Part shown: positions 1 through 5,639 of the stretch, piece after piece
How positions within the stretch are numbered: the first letter of the stretch is position 1
How the letters are laid out: each line of letters opens with the position of its first letter
Source: Ardenticatenia bacterium
GTDB lineage: Bacteria > Chloroflexota > Anaerolineae > Aggregatilineales > Ch27
Length of the DNA: 6,108 bases
Direction of reading: 5' to 3'
Assembly (NCBI GenBank): GCA_026983935.1
Contig: JALSTC010000837.1
Location: forward strand, 1 to 6,108
The notes under the pieces: generated by a model
Seen by the model: the letters and a program-made list of their open reading frames with translations, nothing else
Database searches by the model: none
Told to the model about the DNA's origin: nothing
Translations under genes and position numbers: made by a program

Positions 1-2581
1 ACTGTGCCAGCAAAAATGGATCGTGCGCCAGCTCCCAGAGCACATCACGGGCGTGCAGTGTGCCTGCGGGGTTGGTGCTGACAACCACAGGGCGTGCCCG
101 CCGCAGAAGGATATGCATCAACAGCGTTTCTGCCAGCGAGTCCATTTCCCCGGCGGCTGTGGGGCCGTATTCAAAGCCGACCAGCACCAGTGCGCCCTCA
201 TCAAGACTCTGGATAGCCCGATCCAGCGTGCCATGACGCACCGGATCAAGGGCGGTGGGCGGCAGCCCGATCAGCCCGGAGAGGTCCACAAAGAAAGGCA
301 CTACCAGCGCCGCCAGCAGCAGCAGGCTGACCAGCACACGGTCCGGCTTGCGGCGGCTGCGGGCGCGGGCACGGCGGGCAGCATCGCGGATGCGGCGGGC
401 TTCTGCCGCGCTGTCCACCGGGATCGGTCTGCCTTCCTCATCACGCTCGGCCTGCGGTGGGGCCTGCACGCCAAGCATGGATTCCAGCGCAGCGGCACGA
501 CGCGCCTGGGCTTCTTCCAGGGTGGCCTGCAGGGCCACTTCCGGCCCGGTAGGCTGTTCAAACAGTTCAGCGGGAGCCAGCCCATCGGTCACACCGGCCA
601 GAAACTGACCGGCGGGCGGCTCGGCTTCTGGCTCCGGGGCGTTCGCCACTTCCTCGGTCAGCGCATGGAGCGCCCGCAGGCGGTCGGTCAGCGCATCAAC
701 GGGGGTCTCGCCGCCAGCGCGAGCAGCCGCATCTGCCGCAGAAAATCCCGACCTGCCGACCTGCTTCCGTGCCTCGGCCAGCCATTCCGGCAGTTCGGCT
801 TCGGCAGCACCACCTGCCGCCAGGAAGTCCTCAGCATCCGGGAGCGCCTCGGCCTCCTGTTCCAGCAGCGCATCAAGATCGAAGTCAGCCGCTTCCTCGG
901 TGATCACCGCCGCATCCGGACTTACGCCAAGAGCTTCCAGCGCGTCCTGCTCACCCAGTTCTTCCTCGATGAGTTCCATCACATCGCGGGTTTCGGCCAG
1001 GTCAGGTTCCCCGGCAGGCACAGGCTCTGCCTCTGCCTCCGGAGCAAGCTCCTCCAGCCAGTCGGGGGCTTCAGCCATCGCCAGTTCGTCGGCTTCAGAA
1101 GGCGATGCAGCCGCCTCCTCAAATTCGGCCAGCCAGTCGGGAGACTCTTCGGCGGGTGGTTCCTCTTCGTCAGCGGATGGCTCCGGCGGCGCGGCCTCCG
1201 ACTCGATCTCGGCGAACCACTCCGGCACTTCTTCTTCGGGTGGCGGTTCTTCGGCGGGGGGTTCTTCCGCCAGGAAATCCAGGTCAGGCAGTTCTGCGGC
1301 GGGGGCTTCTTCTTCCAACAGGAAGTCCAGATCGGGCAGTTCTTCCCCTGCTTCAGCGGGCGGCTCCGACGGCGCGACTTCCGACTCGATCTCGGCGAAC
1401 CATTCCGGCACTTCTTCTTCGGGTGGCTCCGGTCCCGGCTCTGGCTCCGGCGGCTCCTCCGGCAGATCAGGGGCGGAGGTCAGCATGTCGGTCGAGAACT
1501 TCATGTCGCCAAACCATTCCGGCGCTTCGGATGTATCCTGCTCCTCCAGGCCCAGATACCAGTCCGGCACGAACTCCGGCTCTTCGGCTTGCTCCGGTGC
1601 TCCTGCGGCGGGGGTTTCTTCTTCCGGCGCTTCTTCGCCAATCGACTCGAACCAGTCGGGGACTTCCTCCGCCAGCACTTCCTCTTCGGTCGGCTCGCGC
1701 TCGGCTTCTTCCTGCTGGCGCTGCCATTCTTCGTAGGTCATCTCGCTGTCTTCGGGCCATTCATCGGGCGTGATTTCCCCGAGTTCGCCTTCCAGCCACT
1801 CCGGCGGCCCGGCAGACTCATCGGCGGCTTCTGGCAGGGACGCTTCTGCCTCCCCCTCGTCCTCTTCCAGAAGGGCCTCGGCATCCGCCAGCCAGTCCGG
1901 CACAGCCTCTCCGGCAGCCGCTGCGGCGGCGGGCGGTTCCTCGCCCCCTTCGGTGGCCAATTCTTCTGCCGCCGCCAGCCAATCGGGCGGAGCTTCCTCC
2001 GCCGCGGCTTCTTCTTCTGCGGCCAGTTCCTCCGCGGCAGCCAGCCAATCCGGAGCCGCCTCCGGTTCAGGTGCTTCCGCTTCCGGTTCTGGCACGGCGG
2101 GCGGCGCCTCCGGCTCAGGAGCCGGGGGCGGGGGGGCCTGGCTCAGCCAGTCGGCGACGGGAGCATTTTCATCGGTGATCGAGGGGGCCGACGGCTCCGG
2201 CCCACCTTCTTCCAGCAGCGACTCTTCCAGGCCATCCAGCCAGGACAGCGCATCGGCCACAACTTCGTCTGAGGCCAGCGTGGGGCCTTCATCTACAGGA
2301 GGTTCTTCCGGGGCAGCCTCCGGCTCTGGCTGCTGTTCCCCGGATGCCACGTCGGCCAGCCAGGGCAACTGCCCGGTCATCCCGCGCAGTTCATCCGGCG
2401 CGGGCAGGTCAGCCTCCGCGCCCGTCTCCGGCGACCAGGGCAGCGCCTCACCGCCCGGCGCAGCAGGCGGTGGCTCCGGCGGCGGTGCTTCCTTACTACC
2501 TTCGTCGCCGGGTTCTTCTATATGCCCGCGCAGCCAGGCGGGGAGTTCGTTATCTTCAGGAAACGGACGATCGTCCGGCAT
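1..2581 (-). CDS. Acidic tryptophan-motif repeat protein with one membrane helix; 3' end outside the window
   Basis: Function unknown. The frame opens at ATG 2581 and runs 860 codons to the window edge without a stop, so the C-terminus is missing. Residues 1-600 contain 193 Asp/Glu and only 8 Lys/Arg and are rich in Pro and Ala, so probably disordered. About 17 copies of a short motif, Pro-Asp/Glu-Trp-Leu/Phe followed by acidic residues, lie between residues 14 and 601 (for example PDWLAAAEELA at 177 and 199, VPEWFAEIESE at 391 and 452, APDWLEEL at 506), with a variant LPDLDFL at 415 and 431. Residues 729-748 are arginine-rich (11 of 20 are R/K), followed by a hydrophobic helix at about 749-771. 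The positive-inside rule puts the acidic part in the cytoplasm and residues after about 775 outside. Residues 785-860 look like a folded domain (ALVLVGFEYGPTAAGEMD, then ARPVVVSTNPAG) that I do not recognise. It is the last visible gene of the operon, 7 bases after its neighbour, with GGGAG about 10 bases before the ATG. Confidence 0.88.
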   Translation of the reverse strand, partial: MPDDRPFPEDNELPAWLRGHIEEPGDEGSKEAPPPEPPPAAPGGEALPWSPETGAEADLPAPDELRGMTGQLPWLADVASGEQQPEPEAAPEEPPVDEGPTLASDEVVADALSWLDGLEESLLEEGGPEPSAPSITDENAPVADWLSQAPPPPAPEPEAPPAVPEPEAEAPEPEAAPDWLAAAEELAAEEEAAAEEAPPDWLAAAEELATEGGEEPPAAAAAAGEAVPDWLADAEALLEEDEGEAEASLPEAADESAGPPEWLEGELGEITPDEWPEDSEMTYEEWQRQQEEAEREPTEEEVLAEEVPDWFESIGEEAPEEETPAAGAPEQAEEPEFVPDWYLGLEEQDTSEAPEWFGDMKFSTDMLTSAPDLPEEPPEPEPGPEPPEEEVPEWFAEIESEVAPSEPPAEAGEELPDLDFLLEEEAPAAELPDLDFLAEEPPAEEPPPEEEVPEWFAEIESEAAPPEPSADEEEPPAEESPDWLAEFEEAAASPSEADELAMAEAPDWLEELAPEAEAEPVPAGEPDLAETRDVMELIEEELGEQDALEALGVSPDAAVITEEAADFDLDALLEQEAEALPDAEDFLAAGGAAEAELPEWLAEARKQVGRSGFSAADAAARAGGETPVDALTDRLRALHALTEEVANAPEPEAEPPAGQFLAGVTDGLAPAELFEQPTGPEVALQATLEEAQARRAAALESMLGVQAPPQAERDEEGRPIPVDSAAEARRIRDAARRARARSRRKPDRVLVSLLLLAALVVPFFVDLSGLIGLPPTALDPVRHGTLDRAIQSLDEGALVLVGFEYGPTAAGEMDSLAETLLMHILLRRARPVVVSTNPAGTLHARDVLWELAHDPFLLAQ
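1181..1427 (-). repeat. Near-identical 64-base direct repeat pair enclosing a 48-base-period duplication
   Basis: Bases 1181-1244 and 1364-1427 match at 60 of 64 positions, with a period of 183 bases (61 codons, frame kept). They encode the two VPEWFAEIESE segments of the acidic protein. Between them a shorter duplication is visible: 1272-1297 and 1320-1345 are close copies 48 bases apart (16 codons) and encode the two LPDLDFL segments. The near identity at DNA level, including synonymous positions, suggests recent in-frame duplication rather than purely selected protein similarity. Confidence 0.85.
1955..2053 (-). repeat. In-frame 66-base-period duplication encoding PDWLAAAEELA twice
   Basis: Positions 2053-2021 and 1987-1955 on the minus strand both encode PDWLAAAEELA, 22 codons apart. 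A third, more diverged copy (PDWLADAEALL) follows at about residue 228. The DNA copies differ at several synonymous positions, so this duplication looks older than the 64-base pair nearer position 1300. Confidence 0.75.
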
Positions 2582-2588
2582 GACACGC

Positions 2589-3215
2589 CTACTCCCGGTA
2601 GCTCGGGTCCTGCCCCAGCAGCACACGGACACCCGCCGCGGTCGCGCCCAGCGCCACCCCGATCAGCAGGCCGCGTGCGCCAGCCGAAGCCGGAACCGTG
2701 CGAATCCATTCGCTGAGCGCATTGAAGCCGCCCAGGGCCGGGACCTGCAGCCACCCGACCAGCACAACCAGCAAAATCACCACAAACAGCAGTCCGCTCC
2801 AGGTAATCCGGTGGCGCAGCAAACGGGCCGCCGCATAAACCAGGAAAAATACCAGCAGCGCAGAAAGCGCGCTTTCCACAGAAACCTGCACAGCATTGAA
2901 CAGAAAGCCGCTCAATGCCGTCCCCTGCACCAGCCCCAGTCCTTCCACAGCGGCGATCAGCAGCACGGCCAACGCCGCAAACAGCAGGGCGATGCTGTAC
3001 GGCCAGCCGGGTTCCCCTTCCAGCACACGGCGCAGATGGACCCCCAGCAGGTTCAACACACCGATCAGCACGGCCACCGCGCCGACAATCACCGCCAGCC
3101 GGATCATCACCGCGGCAAAATCGCTCAATGGCGAACCGGGCAGCAGCCCCCACAGCGTGGTCAGCCCGAGACCGATCACAATGCTCGATGACAGAATCGC
3201 CAGCACACGGCGCAT
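2589..3215 (-). CDS. Multi-pass membrane protein of unknown function (208 residues)
   Basis: I do not recognise the family. The protein is strongly hydrophobic, with about six predicted membrane helices near residues 5-25, 34-57, 73-93, 112-132, 139-157 and 180-200. Short basic loops (LRR at 61-63, RLLRHR at 131-136) probably face the cytoplasm. There is no signal-peptidase site and no catalytic motif that I can see. The start at 3215 is chosen over an in-frame ATG 16 codons earlier (3263). A strong purine-rich ribosome site (GGGGGAGGG, 3225-3233) lies 9 bases before it, and the extra residues of the longer form are polar and would overlap the upstream gene by 44 bases. The upstream stop is 4 bases away and the next gene starts 7 bases after this stop, so it is co-transcribed and probably co-translated with the DUF6754-like gene and the acidic protein. 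Confidence 0.85.
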   Translation of the reverse strand: MRRVLAILSSSIVIGLGLTTLWGLLPGSPLSDFAAVMIRLAVIVGAVAVLIGVLNLLGVHLRRVLEGEPGWPYSIALLFAALAVLLIAAVEGLGLVQGTALSGFLFNAVQVSVESALSALLVFFLVYAAARLLRHRITWSGLLFVVILLVVLVGWLQVPALGGFNALSEWIRTVPASAGARGLLIGVALGATAAGVRVLLGQDPSYRE

Positions 3216-3219
3216 GGAC

Positions 3220-4119
3220 TCAGGCCCTCCCCCGTCCGCGCAACTGCCGGATCGCAAAGACAACGGCCATCCCCACTGCAGCTACCAGCAGGACGCCGCC
3301 GATCACAGTCAGCAGGAAATTCACATCCATCAGCATGCGCTGTGCCAGGGCGAACACGGCGAAAAATAAAATACCCACAATCGCCAGCACACGCATGATC
3401 TCCATCGTCAGCACCTGGCTCAGGTGCAGGGCAGAGGGGCGCGCGGGCAGGTACGCCCCGGCGACGTACAGCTCCTCGCCGATCAGCGGCCTCTCCGCCA
3501 TCACCCAGGCCACCGCCTGCCCGTCAAGCTGATCGCTCTGGGCGAAGAAAAGCTGGTCGTAGCGGGTCGCCGTCTCGCCAATGAAGGCCAGTTCCGGGCC
3601 AAAACGCCCCCCGATCACGCTCATGCTGGCATCTTCATCGGCCAGCGCCCCGGCCACACCTGCCGCAAAGGCCAGCGAACGCGGCCCCTGCGGATACCAG
3701 CGGGCCGCTGTGCTGCGGTAGGCATCCATGTTCTGGCGCATCTCATAGGCACGGCGCAGCGTGCCCTGCGCCAACGGAAGGGCCGTCGGGTCACTCAGGG
3801 AGACGATCGGCGGCTGGTCACTGATGGCCGCCCGCTCCGCCAGCGGATAGAGCATATCGGCCACCGCCAGTGCAGAAACAGTCGCCTCCGCGCCCAGCCC
3901 GCTGCTGCCAAAGGAGACGTGAATCGGGCGTTCGCTCTCCACCGCCTCGCCGACGCCGATCGGCATGGCGCGGTAAGCCGGGATGCGGCGCAGCGAAAGC
4001 TGCCGCAGCCGCTGCCGCCGCAGCACCTGCGCCCCCAGAATCAATAAAATGGCAACCAGCAGCAGCACCAGCGGCGTGAGCAGCGCCAGTTGTTCCGAAA
4101 TCAATGCCGCCTGTTCCAT
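3220..4119 (-). CDS. DUF6754-like membrane protein (299 residues)
   Basis: Function unknown. One membrane helix lies at residues 11-33, followed by a basic stretch (RRQRLRQLSLRR, 34-45), a soluble domain of about residues 50-235, and two more helices at about 242-259 and 267-290 with a basic tail (RQLRGRGRA). By the positive-inside rule the soluble domain is cytoplasmic and the N-terminus outside. The domain pattern matches what I recall of DUF6754 proteins: RPIHVSFG near 64, PPIVSLSDPTALPLAQ near 103, a GGRFGPELAFIGE segment near 170, and PLIGEELYVAGAYL near 211. That assignment is from memory, not from a profile search. The start follows the previous stop by 3 bases with only a weak AGG upstream, which suggests translational coupling. 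No enzyme motif is evident; a structural or scaffold role is possible but unproven. Confidence 0.87.
   Translation of the reverse strand: MEQAALISEQLALLTPLVLLLVAILLILGAQVLRRQRLRQLSLRRIPAYRAMPIGVGEAVESERPIHVSFGSSGLGAEATVSALAVADMLYPLAERAAISDQPPIVSLSDPTALPLAQGTLRRAYEMRQNMDAYRSTAARWYPQGPRSLAFAAGVAGALADEDASMSVIGGRFGPELAFIGETATRYDQLFFAQSDQLDGQAVAWVMAERPLIGEELYVAGAYLPARPSALHLSQVLTMEIMRVLAIVGILFFAVFALAQRMLMDVNFLLTVIGGVLLVAAVGMAVVFAIRQLRGRGRA
3225..3233 (-). promoter_or_regulatory. Ribosome binding site that decides the start of the 208-residue membrane protein
   Basis: Reading the minus strand, GGGGGAGGG sits 9 bases before the ATG at 3215 and lies inside the last codons of the preceding gene. No comparable site precedes the alternative in-frame ATG at 3263, so the shorter protein is preferred. 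Confidence 0.7.
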
Positions 4120-4122
4120 CGG

Positions 4123-4401
4123 TTACCTATCATCCTCATCGGTTGGAGCCAGCCGCGCACGCAGCCGGGCGATGCTGGTCGGGTCTTCCAGCGACCGCGC
4201 CCAGCGACCGACCGCCTCGCCGGGAAAAAAGACACGCAGCGCCGGTTCGGCCACATAAAGGGCCTGCGCCCCTAACAGCGCGAACGGCTCGGCGGCTTCC
4301 AGCAGCGCCAGCGCCAGGCTGTCCAGCCCCCGGCGGCGCAGCCAGTCCCCCCAGAGCAGCAGGCGGTCTTCTTCTTCTGCGCGATCGGCCCCGTTATCCA
4401 T
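4123..4401 (-). CDS. Small hypothetical protein (92 residues), first gene of the operon
   Basis: I do not recognise the family. The protein has an acidic N-terminus (DRAEEED, 6-12), then amphipathic, Leu/Ala-rich segments (about 13-35 and 38-53) and an acidic end (PTDEDDR). It has no clear membrane helix or signal peptide and is probably helical and soluble or peripheral. The motif LLGAQALYVAEPALRVFFPG (42-61) looks like a folded core rather than random sequence. It is supported as a gene by its position directly behind a good promoter, by the 3-base gap to the DUF6754-like gene, and by the same strand and base composition as the rest of the operon. No ribosome binding site precedes the ATG, which fits a leaderless transcript. 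It could be an accessory subunit of the membrane module, but this is inference from position only. Confidence 0.75.
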   Translation of the reverse strand: MDNGADRAEEEDRLLLWGDWLRRRGLDSLALALLEAAEPFALLGAQALYVAEPALRVFFPGEAVGRWARSLEDPTSIARLRARLAPTDEDDR

Positions 4402-4409
4402 ACGCGATC

Positions 4410-4438
4410 AGTATAGCACAGCGTCCGCGGCGGCAAAA
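4410..4438 (-). promoter_or_regulatory. Operon promoter with extended -10, probably leaderless
   Basis: On the minus strand TGCTATACT (4418-4410) is an extended -10 element, with a weak -35-like TTTTGC at 4438-4433 and a 17-base spacer. Only 8 bases separate the -10 from the ATG at 4401, so transcription should begin about 1-3 bases before the start codon. There is no room for a ribosome site and none is present. The -10 match is seen; the start point is inferred. Confidence 0.6.
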
Positions 4439-4502
4439 GCGGTGAAGTTAGGATCGGGTTGGTAAGTTGTGGGAAGTTGGACAAGGCCTGCGGAGAGGAG
4501 AG

Positions 4503-4568
4503 GTAAGAGGGTAAGAGGGTAAGAGGGTAAGAGGTAAGAGGCAAGAGGCAAGAGGCAGGAGGCAGGAG
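4503..4568 (+). repeat. Short tandem repeat, octamer then heptamer units
   Basis: Four GTAAGAGG octamers run from 4503 to 4534. Starting from the final shared G, five heptamers follow to 4568 (GTAAGAG, GCAAGAG twice, GCAGGAG twice). The array is nearly pure purine on the plus strand, and the unit drifts stepwise along its length. This resembles the short tandemly repeated repetitive sequences seen between genes in cyanobacteria and some Chloroflexota. The unit lengths of 7 and 8 are incompatible with a conserved reading frame, so it is not coding. Confidence 0.92.
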
Positions 4569-4592
4569 ATAAACCGACCAGGCATGAAGCAC

Positions 4593-4614
4593 GCCCCGGA
4601 ATCAATTCCGGGGC
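4593..4614. repeat. Perfect hairpin 1: 9-bp stem, 4-base loop
   Basis: GCCCCGGAA (4593-4601) pairs exactly with TTCCGGGGC (4606-4614) around the loop TCAA. It lies upstream of both predicted promoters of the divergent genes, so it is unlikely to be a terminator or leader attenuator for either. There is no T-tract on either side. A REP-like extragenic palindrome is the best description. Confidence 0.8.
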
Positions 4615-4625
4615 TGAACAGGAGA

Positions 4626-4645
4626 GGCCCGGATGAATCCGGGCC
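4626..4645. repeat. Perfect hairpin 2: 8-bp stem, 4-base loop
   Basis: GGCCCGGA (4626-4633) pairs exactly with TCCGGGCC (4638-4645) around the loop TGAA, 11 bases after hairpin 1. The two share the CCGGA...TCCGG core and a tetraloop but have different outer stem bases, so they look like related members of one palindrome family rather than a simple duplication. Confidence 0.8.
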
Positions 4646-4771
4646 GGATGCAGGCAGCCCCATCAACAGTTCGGTTTGAACCGGACTTCTTTTCCTCAGC
4701 CAGGATTTCAATCTCCGGCGATGGCAGACAAACGATCGGATGGCAGCGCCGTTTGAGAGCTGCACGGCATG

Positions 4772-4797
4772 TTGAAACCGGCGGCGCGTGGTATGAT
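4772..4797 (+). promoter_or_regulatory. Promoter of the metallophosphoesterase gene
   Basis: TGGTATGAT (4789-4797) is an extended -10 element (TGn plus TATGAT). A TTGAAA at 4772-4777 resembles a -35 box, but the 14-base spacer is too short for a standard promoter, so the extended -10 probably carries it. The predicted start near 4804 gives a leader of about 46 bases. Confidence 0.55.
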
Positions 4798-4837
4798 ACG
4801 AAGGCAAGTCCCGGTTCGATTGTGATGCGATACTTCT

Positions 4838-4842
4838 GGAGA
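4838..4842 (+). promoter_or_regulatory. Ribosome binding site of the metallophosphoesterase gene
   Basis: GGAGA lies 7 bases before the ATG at 4850 and fixes that start. A nearer ATG at 4843 is out of frame. Confidence 0.7.
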
Positions 4843-4849
4843 ATGTCCC

Positions 4850-5611
4850 ATGCGACTGGCCGTACTCTCTGACATTCACGGCAACCTGCTGGCCCTGCAG
4901 GCCGTCCTGGCTGACCTGGAAGCGGCGGGCGGGGCCGATCTGACCTGGATTCTGGGCGATCTGGTGGCTTTCGGCCCGGAACCGGCGGCCTGCCTGGAAA
5001 CGCTCCGCGCCCTGCCGGAGGAAACGACAAAGATCATCCAGGGCAACACCGACCGCTACGTCACCACCGGGGCGCGCCCCGCCGGTCAGGAACCCAGAGC
5101 CGAAACCTGGCCGCAGTTCGTCGCCCAGATGCAGGAGCGCGATCGCAGCTTCGAGTGGACTTCCGCACAGCTCAGCGGCGAACAGGCCGAGTATCTCTAT
5201 AAGCTGGGCACCGATCTCAAGGTGGAAGCGCCCGGCTACGGCTGGGTGATCGGCTTCCATGCCGCGCCGGGCGATGATGAAATGGTGCTGCTGCCCTATA
5301 CGCCGGAGGAGATCATCCTCGATGCGCTGCTCGATCGGCAGGGCAGGATGGCTTTCGGCGGGCACACGCACCGTCCGATGGATCGCGACCTGGGGACATG
5401 GCGCATGATCAATCCCGGCAGCGTCGGGCTGCCATTCGACGGCGACCAGCGGGCATCGTATGCCCTGGTGACTTTCGACGATGGTCTGGCGCGCGTGGAT
5501 AACCGGCGCGTGGCCTATGACGTAGATGCGGTGATTGCGGCGCTGAAAGCAAAAGACCACCCGGCGACAGGCTGGATCAGCGAACGGCTGCGCACTGCCG
5601 AACCGGGGTAG
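4850..5611 (+). CDS. Calcineurin-like metallophosphoesterase, YfcE-type (253 residues)
   Basis: This is a cytoplasmic, two-metal phosphoesterase that should hydrolyse phosphomono- or phosphodiesters; the natural substrate cannot be told from sequence. The canonical motifs are in order: SDIHGN (D8, H10), GDLVAFGP (D37), GNTD (N66), FHAAPGD (H137) and GGHTH (H172, H174), then INPGSVGLPFDGD at 188-199. Together they supply the expected metal ligands, so the enzyme looks active. Length and motif order fit the YfcE/MJ0936-like group, which often has a two-layer insertion like the segment here at 75-125. There is no signal peptide or membrane helix. It is transcribed alone, away from the membrane operon, with its own promoter and ribosome site, and converges on dnaA. 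Similar proteins are often annotated simply as metallophosphoesterase family or, less safely, as a YfcE phosphodiesterase. Confidence 0.95.
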   Translation: MRLAVLSDIHGNLLALQAVLADLEAAGGADLTWILGDLVAFGPEPAACLETLRALPEETTKIIQGNTDRYVTTGARPAGQEPRAETWPQFVAQMQERDRSFEWTSAQLSGEQAEYLYKLGTDLKVEAPGYGWVIGFHAAPGDDEMVLLPYTPEEIILDALLDRQGRMAFGGHTHRPMDRDLGTWRMINPGSVGLPFDGDQRASYALVTFDDGLARVDNRRVAYDVDAVIAALKAKDHPATGWISERLRTAEPG

Positions 5612-5639
5612 ACGTCACACCACCGGAAGCGCAGGCCGT

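Larger units (their letters stand above)
779..2542 (-). repeat. Region of repeated Pro-Asp/Glu-Trp-Leu/Phe motifs in the acidic protein
   Basis: This is the coding stretch for residues 14-601 of the large acidic protein. Tryptophan motifs recur at irregular spacing of roughly 20-60 residues: PAWL 14, LPWL 72, LSWL 112, VADWL 142, PDWL 177, PDWL 199, PDWL 228, PEWL 260, PDWF 308, PDWY 339, PEWF 354, PEWF 392, PEWF 453, PDWL 481, PDWL 506, PEWL 598. The core is conserved while the linkers are low-complexity Glu/Pro/Ala, as expected for short linear binding motifs strung along a disordered chain. The binding role is inference; the repetition is directly visible. Confidence 0.85.
4402..4849. other. 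Divergent intergenic region (448 bases) without a supported gene
   Basis: The region separates the minus-strand operon from the plus-strand phosphoesterase. It contains, left to right, the operon promoter, a G/A-rich stretch (about 4441-4500), a short tandem repeat (4503-4568), two hairpins (4593-4645) and the phosphoesterase promoter and ribosome site. Open frames across it read the tandem repeat as Leu/Pro/Ser/Cys-rich low-complexity peptide or are antisense extensions, and have no ribosome site. About 4646-4770 shows no recognisable element. Confidence 0.75.

Noticed and set aside
2130..2136. A run of seven G (C on the coding strand) as a possible phase-variation tract
   Set aside because: The frame is intact through it, it encodes a Pro run in a Pro-rich protein, and seven bases is short for a variable tract in GC-rich DNA. 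A sequencing check would be enough.
23..2272. A 749-codon open frame on the plus strand, with two more long plus frames at 900-1736 and 1770-3191
   Set aside because: They are antisense to the acidic protein and the membrane gene. The codon composition of Glu/Pro/Ala/Trp-rich GC-rich DNA rarely yields stops on the opposite strand. The translations are Arg/Gly/Phe- or Ser/Gly-rich low complexity with no domain, and no ribosome site supports them.
3216..3263. Longer form (224 residues) of the six-helix membrane protein starting at 3263
   Set aside because: The 16 extra residues are polar, overlap the upstream gene and lack a ribosome site, whereas the ATG at 3215 has a strong one.
4394..4402. 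Possible DnaA box TTATCCATA, with another near match (TTATCCACG, minus strand) at about 5495-5503, suggesting an origin next to dnaA
   Set aside because: Each differs from the consensus by one base, they are 1.1 kb apart and each lies within or at the edge of a coding region. There is no cluster and no AT-rich unwinding stretch, so no origin can be supported here.
4503..4568. CRISPR array
   Set aside because: The units are 7-8 bases, directly adjacent and without spacers, and there are no cas genes in the window.
4593..4645. Tandem rho-independent terminators
   Set aside because: Both flanking genes point away from this region, no T-tract follows either stem, and no transcript is predicted to end here.
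4448..5560. A 370-codon minus-strand open frame opposite the metallophosphoesterase
   Set aside because: It is antisense to a gene with complete catalytic motifs and runs into the tandem repeat, where it becomes Leu/Pro/Ser/Cys low complexity.
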